DNA from: Bigelowiella natans CCMP2755
Lineage: Eukaryota > Cercozoa > Chlorarachniophyceae
Assembly: GCA_000320545.1 (NCBI GenBank)
Contig: ADNK01001416.1
Span: 1 to 55,791 of the forward strand
DNA: 55,791 bases
Direction of reading: 5' to 3'
Below are positions 1-12,936 of the stretch, one piece after another. The first letter of the stretch is position 1; each line of letters begins with the position of its first letter. The notes beneath the pieces were generated by a model. That model was not told the DNA's origin and did no database searches. It saw only the letters and a list, made by a program, of their open reading frames with translations. Both the position numbers and the translations under genes were made by a program.

Positions 1-120
1 AGCAGCGCGGAGACAGGCATGGTCTTATAAGAAATGAGAGAAGAATTCTGACTGGCCATGGGCGATCCAGGTAGGTTAACGGTAAACGGTAACGTAACGT
101 AACGTACGTAACTAACTATA

Positions 121-121
<1 letters not shown>

Positions 122-170
<49 letters not shown>

Positions 171-172
171 TA
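122..172. repeat. (TA)n microsatellite
   Basis: Nearly pure TA dinucleotide tract. The surrounding 1-880 also holds a (TG)n tract at 647-684. I see no defensible exon in this first stretch. Confidence 0.9.
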
Positions 173-645
173 TATTACATATATTACATATATTACTACG
201 AAGAAGATTCCAACTCTCAGTGGTGAATGTCATTTCTCTGAGTATGAAAGCTGTAGATCTTTTCGCAGCTCCACAGAATGGTGGCCATTCTTCCAATTTT
301 CTTTAATGCATAAGTATACCCACAACAGGTAACAAAACATGTCGTCGAGATGGTGACAAGGACCGTCACAGAGAAGGTACGGTCTTTGCTGCAATGATTC
401 CCCTCAAATGAGTTTCATTGGTTTTATCACATTGCTTGGCGAAGTGTGGGCAATTACTTGCTCGCTCGTTCGTCACCGACGCGACGAAATTCAACTATGA
501 TTTGGAAGATGCAAGCTATGCTGCGCTCCTAACCGTGCAAAATAGACATGGATTACGTGCGAAAGCCTTATAAATCGGCTGCACTAATCTATATCTGCAA
601 TGTGTATGTGTAGAAACGCTGTATGGCGTGTGGAGATGACCGCCC

Positions 646-683
<38 letters not shown>

Positions 684-879
684 CTTAAAACAACAGACGA
701 TGCCTCTGGCTGCTGCTCTTGCAACCGAGAGAACTGCGACAAGGGCACGCGAGATCATGGTTGCCGACTCTTTCTATACTGCTGTGTGTGGATTTTATTT
801 AGCACACAATTGTACAGAAAAGGATTGATCTCTCCCTTTTTCTTCTCATTCATTTTTATCTGTTTTGTTGATTTAAAGG

Positions 880-1444
880 TTCCAATATTGGCCAAGTCGT
901 TGACTCACTCGCTCGTAGCTTCGCTCTCAGAAACGATGACTCACTCGCCCCTCCAGGTATTATTACAGCAATGATAGGATGATACGATAATGATGATGAT
1001 GAGGACTGTCAGACTGAGAAGGCCAATAAGGCTCAGGAAACATCCAAACTCTTTGAACTACTTGAAAATGACTTTGATCTATTTCATTGCTCCATCTTTC
1101 GGGCTATTCATCACACCGCACTCTCCTGCAATGGCCACGTTATGATTGAGATGTTTTTTTTTCCCCCTAACGAAAGGATTACTACTGCTACTACTGCGCG
1201 ACAAAAAAGGAGTCCGGCCCTACAACATCCCGACACATACACACACGCACACACACGCACACACACACACACGCATGCACACACACTATTCTCTTCTCAG
1301 CGAAGAATATTGATCACTAAATCGAAAATGCTTCAGGTATTGCGAGTACTGCCAGGCTTCATCATCTCAACGATACTACGCAATGTAAGAGGCAGAGGAG
1401 AGGGAACCATGCACATACAATGAGTTCTATTCTCGTGTGCGCGC

Positions 1445-1483
<39 letters not shown>

Positions 1484-2292
1484 ACTCCTATGGCTTATTC
1501 ATACTCTGCTGCAGGTATTATGCAGGATACTACAGCTCATGGTACAGCGGGTTGTACCATTCTCAATACGTGGGTCGTGGAGCCTCTGCTTATGGTATTA
1601 TACCCTGCTACCACCCTTATTACTGCTACTACTAAAACTACTACTACTACTACTACTACTCTTACAATGTCTTTAAATTACAAGAACGGTAGTATCACTG
1701 GTTATATATAATATTCGTCCTGCTCACTGTTCCCCGTTACTTTGGTCGATTAGCAATCTGCCAATACCACTCTTGTATGAGAAGCACAACTTATGATAAC
1801 ATATTTCTACCCCTTCGGTCATTATCATCATTTGCCTTTTATTCGATTTGATTCGATGCTTGATGGATACTACAGGTCAAGGTGGGGGAATTAAATCAGC
1901 TATCAGAAAAGACGAGCAATATCTGGACGAGCTGGTTGGTTGTCATTCCATAACACTTGACTGAGAAGAGTTAGGAAGGGAGAGGGGGGGGGGGGGGGGG
2001 GGTTCTAGTCTATTGAAATCTTTCAGCGAAATAATCTCGAAACATTGCATGTTACAATGGTTCTCAGCGATATCGAACGGAGAAAGGCCGAGCATATAGA
2101 CCGACCGACAGGTTATTATCCCAAAATAACAAGCATTTTCGCGCCGGTCCTATGTTTACTTGCATTATGATCGAAAGCGTCGGAGGGGTCCGTAGCAACT
2201 CTTTTCACTGATGATTCATTCCACCTGCAGGGCCGATGTCTACGCTCATGACAAGGCTGAGCCAAATCATTACCGATTATTCAATTCTTTGA
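880..2292 (+). CDS. unrecognised multi-exon gene, 3' part
   Basis: I do not recognise this protein. The three last exons join in phase: 1876-1934, 2027-2111 and 2231-2292. They give a charged C-terminus beginning GQGGGIKSAIRKDEQYLDEL and ending in DYSIL before TGA at 2290-2292. Acceptors are CTACAG, TTTCAG and CTGCAG; donors begin GTTGG and GTTATT. Two further exon-like pieces lie upstream. One, about 880-958, reads SNIGQVVDSLARSFALRNDD. The other, about 1032-1139, reads ETSKLFELLENDFDLFHCSI. I could not join these two in phase. The start was not found, and introns hold TG, CA and poly-G runs. The last exon also has an open alternative frame running to a TAA near 2362. The gene converges on LeuRS. 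Confidence 0.4.
1985..2004. repeat. poly-G tract in an intron
   Basis: A run of about 20 G lies inside the intron before the exon at 2027. On the + strand RNA it could form a G-rich structure. It may also be a sequencing or assembly weak point. Confidence 0.8.
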
Positions 2293-3183
2293 AGGACAAA
2301 AAGAAGTACACGGGGCCCTTCTTTTTCGCCAACAACGATACTAGATTAGCAGATGCATACTAAATGGGGAAGCTATATGTCATTATGTTTGCTCCGCTCG
2401 TGCGTTATAGACTTGGCATGCAAATAATTTGCAGTCATATTGTGACGTGTTGAGTCTGAGGTCGCTGGGTCGCTCGGCAGCGCCCGCCTAGCCGCCTTGC
2501 CGCGCTGTACGTGCTCTTCTAAACTATAAAACATGTGCGTGCGCACAATTTTGACAACGCTAGAACACTAGAGCGTCCAACACACCTAGAGATCTTGGCT
2601 GGCACGATGTTCTTACGTGTATGCATGGGTGTATCTATCTTGAGATGACAGGACATGCCAAGTGAATTGCTAACTATAACTAGATCTAGAGATTACTAGA
2701 TAACGTAATTATATTGCATTACATACTAGCATAATATGCGTTACACACGATGCAGACATACGTACATTAAATAGAACTCACGCCGCTCAGCGCGCACTTC
2801 TAGACTTGTAGGCACAGCGCTCCGTCATCATTTCTAGATGTACGTACATTATATAGCTAGTGCTAGCATGCTACGCTAGCACGATGCGTGATCGATGCAC
2901 TTATTTCGCATGCACATTGGTAGACGGCATCAATTATGATGATGATAATGACTAATGACAATGAACGCAGCTACATAGCATGGCATCATGCGCACGTGTA
3001 CATCACATGCATGTGAGCAAATGAAGTATGTGTGCAGATATCATGTCGTGGCGTGTTTTTATGATATGACAGAAACATTTACTCATCGAATTTGCCCTCT
3101 ACTACCAAGCACCTACACGTATTCACATGATGACCGTGTTATGACTTCACTGGAAGGATACTGCTCGCCATTAAAGTATTCAC
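2293..3183. other. convergent 3'-3' spacer, CTAG/GCATGC-rich
   Basis: Gene-free DNA between the 3' ends of the first gene and LeuRS. From about 2450 it is rich in TCTAGA, CTAG, CATGCA and ACGTACAT words, like the other convergent spacers in the window. I see no convincing ORF. Confidence 0.6.
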
Positions 3184-6100
3184 CTACTCGACAGAGAACG
3201 AGAAAGATGGTTTTCCTGGTTCAGCTTGAGATTTATTATCGCCCTCAACCATGACAACATCGATCTTTTTCAAAACGGTCCCCCTCATCAGAAACTCCGT
3301 GCTGGTCTCTAACAAGGCTTTCTCGTCAAAGTTAGTTCCAAGCTGCAGAGCACTTTTCCCTTCCCTCTTGTAATCCGACTTAATTTGTGCCACGTACGAC
3401 ATTGCAGTCTTCGCAAGTTTCTTGTTCTTTTTGAAAGCCTCAATTGATTTGAAGCTTTGCGCCAGGCTTTTATTATCCAGAAACTCTCCCGACTTCTCGA
3501 GAGATTCCTTCATCACATTCATGATATGGGTCTTCCATTCCGGCGTCTTCGTCGATACTTGTATCTGAACAGCGGTTGGATCTTTTTTGAGTTTCTTTTT
3601 CGCCTTCGAGGCCTGGCTTCGCATATTATTTGCCAGCTTTCGCAAATAACTCAACTCCTCAATAACCACCGAATCTGGGGAGGGAATATCTGGCCATTTG
3701 TTCTGCACGAGCATACCCGTTGTCCCGATGAAGGACGAAACTTGCGACCACAAATCCTCACAGAAGTGCGGACAGATTGGCGCCAACAAAATGCACTGCA
3801 CCTTAATCCACTTCTTTACCAGGCCAGCGTGCATGCTTGGGCTGTACTCTCTGTAGAAATCACGAGCGGAGAGCATTCCATAGAATCCGTTCACAATGGC
3901 CTCACGAAATTTCATGTTGCTGTAAGCCTCTTTGGTAAGGGCCGCAAGGTGGTTCATTTCCTGGTCAAAGGCTCGGTCGAAGAAGGATTTATCTGCTGGC
4001 CCACCACGAAGGTTCTTAGCTTCTGCCACTTCTGAAACCCAATCCTTCAAGGTTGAAAGCTTCAGAATCGCTTGATCCGCTGTTTTTTGTACAAAATTAG
4101 CGTCCTCGAGTCCATCCCCGGAGTCTGCTAAAGCCACACGGCACGCATCAGTTCCGAACTTGTTGATAGCATCTTCAAGAGTTAAGAAGTTGCCGGTAGA
4201 CTTTGACATTTTCTCGGAATTTATCATAACGTGGCCATTTGTGTAGAAGGAGCGCGGCCACATATCGGCATTATCACTCCAAATCGCTGCGTGATTGTAC
4301 AAGCTCATGGTGAGGTGGTTACGAATCAAGTCCTTTCCGGACACACGAAGATCTAGAGGGTACCAAAACAAGAACTCTTTGCGCATTTTTGTAAGGGTTT
4401 CTGGAGGTATCTTGCTCTCCGTAGGAATTTCTGCTTCTTTCTTCGGGTCGGCGAAAATGTAGTCAAAAACCTGATCTGTCAAATCCTCCGGCTGTATTCT
4501 ACTAGCATTGCCTTTGTAATCCCCTCCATTCAGAGCCCCACCTTGTACAAAATGGGCGATTGTATAGTATGCCATGTAAATGGTGGAATCGGATAACGAT
4601 TCAATCAAGAAGTCCTTGTCCCAAGGCAGCAGAGTTCCAAGGCCAGCAGTACGCGAACATGCCCATTGTTTCAACCACCCAATCGTGAACTCAAACATGT
4701 TTTTTGCCTTGGCATTGTAGCATTCAAGAGTTGAGTCAATGTGATCCGCTACCACTTTTTGCCACTTCTCTTCCCCATATTGCAGGAACCACTGCTCGGT
4801 CATGGCACAAACACATTCTTCGTTTCCAGCTCGTGCAACGACCTTTTCTTGGGGCTCGTAGTAGGTAACAGCTTGGCCATTCGCAATCATGCTAGCCTTC
4901 ACCTTCTCCTTTGCCTCCATCACTGGACACCCTTTCAATTCTTCCACGATCATCGTTCCTTTCGCGTTACTAATCTTGTAGCACTCCTTTTTCGCCGTCT
5001 CCAATTTATCCACAGCATTTTGACTTTTGATCTTCATCTTCTTGCACAGATATGGAGCAGGCAACTTCCTATCATCGGCACTCGCACCCTCCAACGGAGT
5101 GTCAATGATTGGCACGATATCAAGGCTCACCATTTCTTCTGTGATCCCATATTTTTTCCTTAATTTATTGTCCTTTTTAAGGTCCATCCAGGCAGCGTAG
5201 TCGGCAGGAGCGTCACTTGGAACGCTGGTGACAACTCCTGTTCCTTTCCCCATCGAAATGGTCAGCAGCGGCATTGTGTAGACCCTTTCATATTTGCACA
5301 ATGGTGCTTTCAAAGGAAGCCCCAGGAGCTCTTCCCCTTTTATTGATCCAAGAATGTTAGGTTTATTAGGATTCCCGCACAACTCTTGGAAGCTCATGTT
5401 GAGAGCTGATCGAGCACTTACGACAAAAACATCGCCGTTGTTCATCTTCACAACACTGTATTCTCCATTTGGTAAAAGCCAGCAATTTGTTTGTCCATAC
5501 ATCGTCTCTGGCCTAAGAGTGGCAGCTGCAAGATACACAGGGACGTCAGCTTTGACAATATTTTTGATGGATTCTGGAACTTTCTCGAGCTCGATCTTAA
5601 TTAGAGTGTACTCCTGAGGTTGAACCCCTTCTCCCTCAGCGCGGTCGTGATCAGCACACGGCTGTCCGTTGGACGGAGAGAACACGCACATTCTTTTTGC
5701 CTTCACCACCTTTCCAGCCGCTTTCAATCGATTAAACTGCCACCGTACAAATGCATCGTAAAACGGATTCGTGTCGGTCGTGATGAAGGATCTTCGCCAG
5801 TCCACCATAACACCAAGACGTTTCAGGTCCTCGATAGCCACAGGCGGGAAATAGGAAAGCCATTGCTGGGGATCCTTGAACTTCGCAAGGACATCCTTTG
5901 GGACATTCATCTCTTCGAGAATCTGCCATTGAAACTTTTTCTTCGACTTTTTCTTAGCTGCCTTTCCCTTCTTCTTTCCCTTACCTACATAATAAATTAA
6001 AAGAAACAAACTTGAGCACATTCTTCCTGCTAGTTCGACTTGGACGTCTATGAATCCACGTATTTCGAACACAGTATGTTTCGTGACATTTCAAGTTGTA

Positions 6101-6939
6101 AACAGAAGAAGACTTCATTCTAAGAAATAGAAATTGTCACTACCCTTCTTGCCTTCGTCTTTCTTCTCCTCCGGCTTGTCTTCTTCCACAGGAAATTGCG
6201 GTGGGTTACCAAATTGTTTGATTTCCTTCTCCAGCTTCTCTGCACAGGCTGCAATAGGCATACCGGTACAATGAAATCCGAAAGGGAAGAGGACTTTCTT
6301 TCCTAACAAACGCTGAAACCTGGCCGCGAATTCAGCTTTACACAAGGTGAATGCATGCCCGAGGTGAAGTTTTCCATTCATATATGGATATGGAAAGGTG
6401 CATAAGAATTTTCCTTGGGAAGAATCTTCATCAGCGCCGACTTCGTTGACGTTCGCGGATTCCCACTTCTGCTGCACTCGCTTCTCGATCTCGATGAGGC
6501 CGTCCCTACGTGCGAACCTTCGCTTTAGCACCGCTTTCACTTCCTCTGTAGCTTTTCGTATCGTCACTAGTGCCTCATCTGGATTCTTATCAGCAATCTC
6601 TTTAGGAATACTAGCAATCATCAATGCAACCATTTCTTTCTTCGAATACGCCGTCTTCTTGGATTTTTTGAGTGCTTCGGCAATGATTTCTTTTGGCACC
6701 GCCTTGCCTTCCTTCTTAATCTTCGCCATCGTCTCGGCAACGTGTGCTACGCTGACATTCCCGTCCTTATCTTTGTCCCACACATCGAAGTATTCCTCGA
6801 GCGCGCGATTCATGTCTATTTCAACTGAAGAGGTAGGAACGAATGCTCTCGTACGGTCTTTGCGGTGGAATTTTTCAGGAGGTTTGCCACGGCTTTTTGG
6901 CTGAGAATTTCCCGAGATTTTCGGAGAGGAATATGTCAT
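3184..6939 (-). CDS. LARS1: leucyl-tRNA synthetase, cytosolic type
   Basis: Charges tRNA-Leu with leucine in the cytosol (class I synthetase). Two exons, 6939-6144 and 5984-3184, are joined over a 159-nt intron (GTAGTG...TATGTAG). They encode 1198 aa, about the usual eukaryotic length. The HIGH motif is HLGH at residues 192-195, after the FPYPYMNGK stretch. KMSKS lies near residue 857. The CP1 editing region has [14 protein letters not shown] and [16 protein letters not shown], typical of the archaeal/eukaryotic form, and the C-terminal extension is present. Oddity: about 145 residues precede the catalytic domain, including an EF-hand-like loop at 55-66 ([12 protein letters not shown]) that has His instead of Glu/Asp at position 12. 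A Lys-rich stretch sits at the splice junction. The gene diverges from uL23m. ATG at 6939 is the first Met in the frame; internal Met codons are alternative starts. Confidence 0.95.
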
Positions 6940-7252
6940 AAAACCCGGTATTCGTCCTGTTACTGACAGTTGCCGAATACGCCAACCATCCTCTACCCAG
7001 AGGACGGACTTGACAGCTCATTTCCACAGCCGTCCACCAGCAAAACGAACGTAATGCTAGAGCGAATGAAAAGCACATCTGACCCCGATGTTTTTTTTTT
7101 TCGGTGAACCTTAGGGCACGCGATGTGGTGAAAAATATTTCCACAGAAATTTGTATTCGATTACATGCACAGGCACATTGGGGAAACAGACTGTAGAAAA
7201 TGAAGTAAAAAGCTTTGCCTCACAACAAATTGCTTACTCTACTCTTTCTTAG
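6940..7252. promoter_or_regulatory. divergent promoter region LeuRS / uL23m
   Basis: 313 bp separate the two start codons, so both promoters and 5' UTRs must fit here. A polypyrimidine stretch ending CTTTCTTAG directly precedes the uL23m ATG and looks like a splice acceptor. I see no clear TATA box. Confidence 0.5.
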
Positions 7253-7558
7253 ATGAGGCGAATATTGAAATTCCCAAATGCAGTGTACAAAATTGTACGC
7301 CCAGGGAAGAAGCTGGCACCGAATGAAGTTCTGTTCCACGTCCCTCTGTGGCACAACAAAGTTCAGATTAAGAATTATCTTGAAGAGATTTATAACGTTG
7401 AAATTGATAGGGTGGATACAGCTGTACAATTAGGAAAATCAAAGCAAGTTCGAACAAGACGGATGAGAACTCCATTAACAGTGAAGGCACCCGACGTGAA
7501 AAAAGCCTATGTTACATTACGGAATCAGACATTCTCGTATCCAAATCTAGATGCTTGA
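7253..7558 (+). CDS. MRPL23: mitochondrial large-subunit ribosomal protein uL23m
   Basis: A 101-aa protein with the uL23 fold signature: FPNAVYKIVRPGKKLAPNEV, then VPLWHNKVQIKNYLEEIYNV, and a C-terminal VKKAYVTL strand. This form (PLWHNK...IKNYLEEIYNV) matches mitochondrial L23 of eukaryotes rather than cytosolic uL23 or plastid L23. The role is docking at the exit tunnel of the mitoribosome. Length is normal for a short uL23m. The ATG follows immediately after a polypyrimidine-AG that looks like an acceptor, so the transcript may have a non-coding or short coding leader exon upstream. The protein convincingly begins near the conserved first strand. It converges on V-ATPase A. Confidence 0.85.
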   Translation: MRRILKFPNAVYKIVRPGKKLAPNEVLFHVPLWHNKVQIKNYLEEIYNVEIDRVDTAVQLGKSKQVRTRRMRTPLTVKAPDVKKAYVTLRNQTFSYPNLDA

Positions 7559-8756
7559 TACCACATTCAAATAATCAAAGGCAATAGCACTTCTCATTAT
7601 ACCTACGCGTAAAGTCGGTTGGCCTATTATGGACATGATTTTGCATCAGGCGCATCGTAGCTACGCTTGCATGTGATGTGTTAAGCTTAGCTTTTTGATG
7701 TTTATTCGAGGTTGCGTGCAAAGTTGAGCTTGTACGCGATGCCCGGTCCTTTACAATGGACGACACTAGACTTTACTATCTCATCATTTTTTTGCTATCA
7801 TTTATCCACAATAGCTCTTCAATGGCTAGAGCTTCATCGCACGACATGCTAGCAGCTTGTGATCGATGTGTTGCATGAGCTCGCAGCTCGCAGTCCAACC
7901 AATTGTTATTGGGCTTCGATTTGCAGCGCAGCCATGCAAAACTAAAAGGCAATGTCTCGCCACATCGTAGATACAGACTAACTAGATTTATTTGAGAGTC
8001 TTGCAAGCGCCAATTAACAGACACCAACAACTGCTAGAACGACCCGCAATACCAAGCTCTGGAGGAACAAGCTAGCAAGGGTGCCACAGCTGCGGCCGCG
8101 TGTTAGTATATTAGCTTTAGAGATCTAGAGCTAGACAAGCGTGCAAATCATCACATCATGGAGCAATGCGTGCATGCATCTATATCGGCTTACAAACACC
8201 GCTCTCTAGCTAGCTAGCTCTGCTACAGCGCTGCTCGTGTGCTCGTGTGCATGTGGGATGCTGTTCGTGGCTTTCGCTCTGCTACACATGTCACGACAGT
8301 CAGCTGCAATGTGCAATGATCTAGTGACATCTACTAGATCTAGAGATGCATCTAGATACCTGGCGTACACATCGTCGCATGGCTAGATGGCCCGCCGCAC
8401 GCAGCAAATGCTTAGCGTCGCAAGCACTACTATTTGACGTGTCCAGTGTCAATTTGTGATGTGCACGCACTGCATTGCAGTTAGACTACGACCTAGCTAG
8501 CTAGCTCATCAGTGTCAAAAAAATGATGTGCCACACTCACGCAGAGACGACATGCATGGTTTGTGAGGGTACTGCTAATAATGCACACCAGACAAACATG
8601 AGACGGATCTAGCGGATGCAATGAATCGAAGTGATCAAATCTTTTATTCTATAGTCACATAGTCATCCTAATGTAGCTATGCAAAGCAGCGGCTACAGCT
8701 CTTAGGTTGGATCTATCATTTGTCACATGCAAAACGCAAACACATACACACGTTCA

Positions 8757-8787
<31 letters not shown>

Positions 8788-9001
8788 TCGATGGGTGTGA
8801 GCCATACTAGCACGTGCAAACATAAGCACAAACGCTACGCACACGCGGGTAGCTCTAGAGTGCAAGTACAGACATGTATAGCAGCGTGGCGAAGATGTCA
8901 AATTACCGCTGTGTTGTTAACTTGAGATTGCGTGATGCTTTGGTGCATAATTTCTGTGACAGGTATTTCTCGCTGGCAAAATTTCGCAAGACATACATAC
9001 T
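7559..9001. other. convergent 3'-3' spacer, CTAG/CATG-rich
   Basis: 1.4 kb between the stops of uL23m and V-ATPase A. It is dense in CTAGCTAG, GATCTAGAGAT, GCATGCAT and GTGCATG words, carries a (CA)n tract near 8757-8782, and holds one copy of the hairpin repeat (8600-8730). ORFs here are short and uninterpretable. Confidence 0.7.
8600..8730 (+). repeat. convergent-spacer hairpin repeat, copy A
   Basis: Starts GAGACGGAT and runs through AGTCATCCTAATGTAGC. Stem arms are TGTAGC (8672-8677) and GCTACA (8692-8697) with a 14-nt loop. The tail is TGTCACATGC. It is one of four same-strand copies in this window (others at 18983, 34286 and 44154), and each copy lies between the 3' ends of two genes. 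Confidence 0.8.
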
Positions 9002-11359
9002 TTAAGCCTGCAAATCCTTTTCAAAACCTCTGATGACTTCCTTTTGCCTCACCTCGAAATCATTTTGCATCGCCTAAACGCATATAATAAATCAGAATGT
9101 ATCGCAACAAAACTCAAAGTTTACGCACCCCTAAATCCATATCTGGCGTCAAGAATTTCATCGTCGTAAGTCTGAAGATATTATCACTGTGAGACGGAGG
9201 TGCAAAAGAATTTAAGAAATGAATTATTACGCTGTGAATTGATCCTTGAGGGTCGCATGCACACGGCTCCATGTTACTCTCGGGGTCCGAGATTTATCCT
9301 CGATAACTTTCATCGCCTTCTCGTAGAAGAGGATAATTAGCTTCAGCATCCAAGCTGTTTTCAGAGGCGGACAGTTGTAGTCATAGGTTGAGAATGCATT
9401 CTGCTGGAGATAGTCTTCACGAACGACTTGCGCCATTTCTAATTTGCACTTCTGATCCTCAGACAAAGAGTCCTTACCTACCAACTGAACGATTTCCTGC
9501 AGGTTTGCTTCGTCCTGGAGGAGCTCCTTCACCTTTTCGGTCAATCCCGGGATTTCTTTTTCGATGGGTGTAAGTTTTGTAATGTCCCTATCATGTACAT
9601 CTCCCTCCTCGGCGTCCGCATAGTATTGCTTCAACACCTTAACATACTTGGAGTAAGAGATGTTCCAGTTAACAGAGGGGAAGTGCTTCCTTTGCGCCAG
9701 CTTTTTATCCAATCCCCAGAAAACTTGAACAATGTCGAGAGTGGATGAAGTAACAGGATCAGAGAAGTCACCTCCTGGTGGGGAGACCGCACCAACAATG
9801 GTGACGGTTCCCTCCCTCTTTGGGGATCCCATGCACTGTACCAAACCAGCACGCTCATAGAAAGAGGCAAGACGCGACCCGAGATAAGCAGGGAATCCAG
9901 CATCGGCAGGCATCTCTCCAAGACGTCCGGAAATTTCTCGCAAGGCCTCAGCCCATCGTGACGTTGAGTCGGCCATCATAGCAACATGGAGTCCCATATC
10001 ACGGAAATATTCAGCTAGCGTGATACCAGTGTAGATAGAAGCCTCACGAGCTGCGACAGGCATATTGGAGGTGTTTGCTACAAGGCACGTGCGGTCCATA
10101 ATCGGCTGCTTTTTCTCTTTACCTGTCTTCTCATCGACAAGTGTCACGAACAACTCTGGGAAGTCCTTCAAGACTTCAGCCATCTCATTTCCCCGCTCCC
10201 CGCATCCGACGTAAATAATTGCATTTGCGTTAGAGTATTTTGAGAGCGCTTGGGAAATACATGTCTTCCCGCATCCAAAGGCCCCGGGAATAGCACATGT
10301 ACCACCCAAGACCGAAGGGAAAAGTGAATCCAGAACTCTCTGTCCAGTGATAAGAGGTGCATTAGCTTCAAGTTTTTTAGCGTAAGGACGTGGCTCCCGA
10401 ACGGGCCACTTATGGTAGAGCTTCAGATTTTCTTCCTGCTCAGTGCCGTAATCTTTAATCTTGACAACTACTGTCTCAACATTGCAACCGTTTTTAAGCT
10501 TGGCTGGATCAATAATCCAGGTGATCTTTCCAGCATTATATGGTGGAACCATAATGAGATGCTTGATGAGAGGAGACACCTGAACGTGGCCGATTACATA
10601 ACCGGGACCAATGTTCTGGCCAACCTTTAGGTCAGTGTTAAGAACAAAATCCCATCTTTTTTTCTTGTCCAACGAAGGCACATCAATTCCCTTCGCGATG
10701 AAGTGAGATTTGCCACCAGCTTCGGGCTTCTTGCACTCTTCGCTAATCGCCTGTTAAATGTAAACAATTTTATCTGATCTCGAGTAACAGGCTATGAAGG
10801 TTCTAACCTCAAGGGGGCGCTGAATTCCGTCGAAGACACAGTTCATAATACCAGGCCCAAGCTCGACTTGGAGCGGGGCACCGGTTCGCTCAACGGGGTC
10901 TCCAATGGTTAGACCAGCTAATTTAGGATACATTGAAGAATTAATTTCCCCCCATTTTCTCAGACTTTGCAAGTGTGATATGAACCTGTCTCTTCGTAGA
11001 CTTGGATAGAGGCAGTATCTCCCGTCAGTTTAATCACCTCGCCCACAAGCCTATCGTTCCCGACCTTTACAAGCTCGTACATACTACTTCCAGACATTTT
11101 ATCCGCGACCACCACTAATAGGGGCAAGGAGAAAGAACATCCGAAAAAAACGAAGAAGGGGAAGGTCATTCAAAACTCTGCGAGATGGAGACACAACATA
11201 GTAACCCCCCTGCTGAGATTCCTCACGTAGTGAAATAAATTTATGCATCGTTAGCAATGGTTGAGCTCGATCAACGTACAAGTACTTAAAAATGTAATCA
11301 TTCTTACAGGGTCCGGAGACTTTGACAACTCTCCCGTAGAGGATCTTCTTCTCAGACAT
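9002..11359 (-). CDS. ATP6V1A: V-type proton ATPase catalytic subunit A
   Basis: ATP-hydrolysing subunit of the V1 sector that acidifies vacuoles and endosomes. Six exons close exactly in phase: 11359-11308, 11114-10986, 10917-10808, 10750-9231, 9171-9129 and 9073-9002, giving 641 aa. The N-terminus shows [19 protein letters not shown] and [20 protein letters not shown]. Walker A is GAFGCGKT near residue 252, followed by [27 protein letters not shown]-type and [18 protein letters not shown] blocks follow. The C-terminus, after two small introns, reads [20 protein letters not shown]. Introns are 57-68 nt except intron 1 (193 nt). Intron 5 has a GTGCGT donor. Transcribed divergently from the Zn2Cys6 gene. 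Confidence 0.97.
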
Positions 11360-12936
11360 GATTCTCCCTTTCTGTGTTCTTCTCCCACTTTATGACTTGA
11401 GGGGGGTTCAACGCTGCTTGCTGATGGCCCTCAGAGCAGCTGCTGTTTAGACTTAATATATTCAATGTTTTTACTGTTTTTGCTGGAAATAAACTTCCAA
11501 ATACAATATTCCAAGCCAAGTTCCAAGTCGTAAGCATATATTCTCCGACAACCTAGAAGGTACATGTGTTTATGTGGACCTCGGCTGACATTCATACACA
11601 ATTTCCATCAATACCTTTTCGTATTGCATATTTATCATGGTAATTATTATCTAAACACTTCCTATGCATTGTCTTTTGAATAAACTACATGGATATTAAG
11701 GCCGATTATTTGGTTCGTATTAAAAGACATGTCTGAAATCTAATGCCTGGTTTGCGATATGATCGAAAATAAAGTGCGCAAGTTCGAAAGATCGTTGTCG
11801 CTAATAATGGGAAGGCTTCTTTCCTCGACGAGGGTGAACGAGGCTGACAACTTCGAAAACATCTCTCGAGACTCACTAGAATAAAAGCGGCTTATTGAAA
11901 AGCAAAAGAAATATGATAGATCTAACTATACAAGCGGTGGCGCACGTGGAAAATCTACCACGTACTCCTACGACTTGCGTGATTTAAGTCAATTTCACCT
12001 AAAATATGAACGGGTACCCTGAGAACGAAGAAGAATGCTGGAAAATTCCATGTGCGTATTAATATGTAAATTCAGCAGTTTCTATGCGATTTGATATCCC
12101 TTGTCTTTCATAATTTTAGGACAACTTTATCTGGAGTCTTCATCAAACTTTGAAATCCAAGAGTTAGAACGGCTTTTTCATTTACCCGAACACAACTCCA
12201 AGAATATTGCAATCCAGCCATAATTGTCTACTTCAAAATGTGGATAAACACTTTGATTATGACGTAATTTTACTCTTATAATAATTATTTGGAACAGTTT
12301 ATGTGATTGCCATCGGCAGCACAATTTTTAAAGTTGAGTGAAAACCGCTTAATTCTTCAAATCGTTATTTTCAGGGATATTTAACCTTGCGTCATATATT
12401 TGATAACAATTTTAGCTCAACTAAGAGAATCGAGTGACCTTCACTCTGGTACCGAAGTAACCGGAGGTACCCTGAATAGAAAACCCTTACAGAGTTAGTT
12501 GTAGTAAATGTAAGTAAATGTTCTTTAAGTAGAGTACGATATGGTAAAGAGACATGATTGGTGGAAGTCTTAGAGATAAAATTACATAGTTTTGACACAT
12601 TCTGCTGTACAATTAACAATCTTAAGAATGTTGTGTCGCGGGAGAATATTAAGATTACCTCGTTGGTACCAGTGGCCACTAGTCTGAGTTTTGCAGACGC
12701 TGAAAGTTTCTTGTGTAGTAAAAAACGACAAGAAATTAACATTGTCGTCAGAGTATATTGTGTTGCGTTTCATAAGTTCACACAGGCGTACGTCATAACT
12801 CAAACGTTGGTGCCACGAAAGCTACCCACCTCCGAAACCCAAAGTAACAAATACAAACCGAGTACCCGTACGGACTTCCCGCAACATTATTCAGAAGACA
12901 GTAACTGGATTAGAGCAAGTAATTGGTGTAGAGAAG
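11360..12936. other. divergent intergenic region, AT-rich
   Basis: About 1.6 kb between the V-ATPase A start and the Zn2Cys6 start. It is AT-rich, without the CTAG/GCATGC words of the convergent spacers and with few microsatellites. It must hold both promoters. ORFs on either strand near 12400-12900 show no recognisable domain. Confidence 0.5.

Noticed and set aside
1420-1711. Tyr-rich and Thr-rich ORFs near 1420-1711
   Set aside because: They are driven by (TG)n and (ACT)n tracts, with no join in phase to the supported downstream exons.
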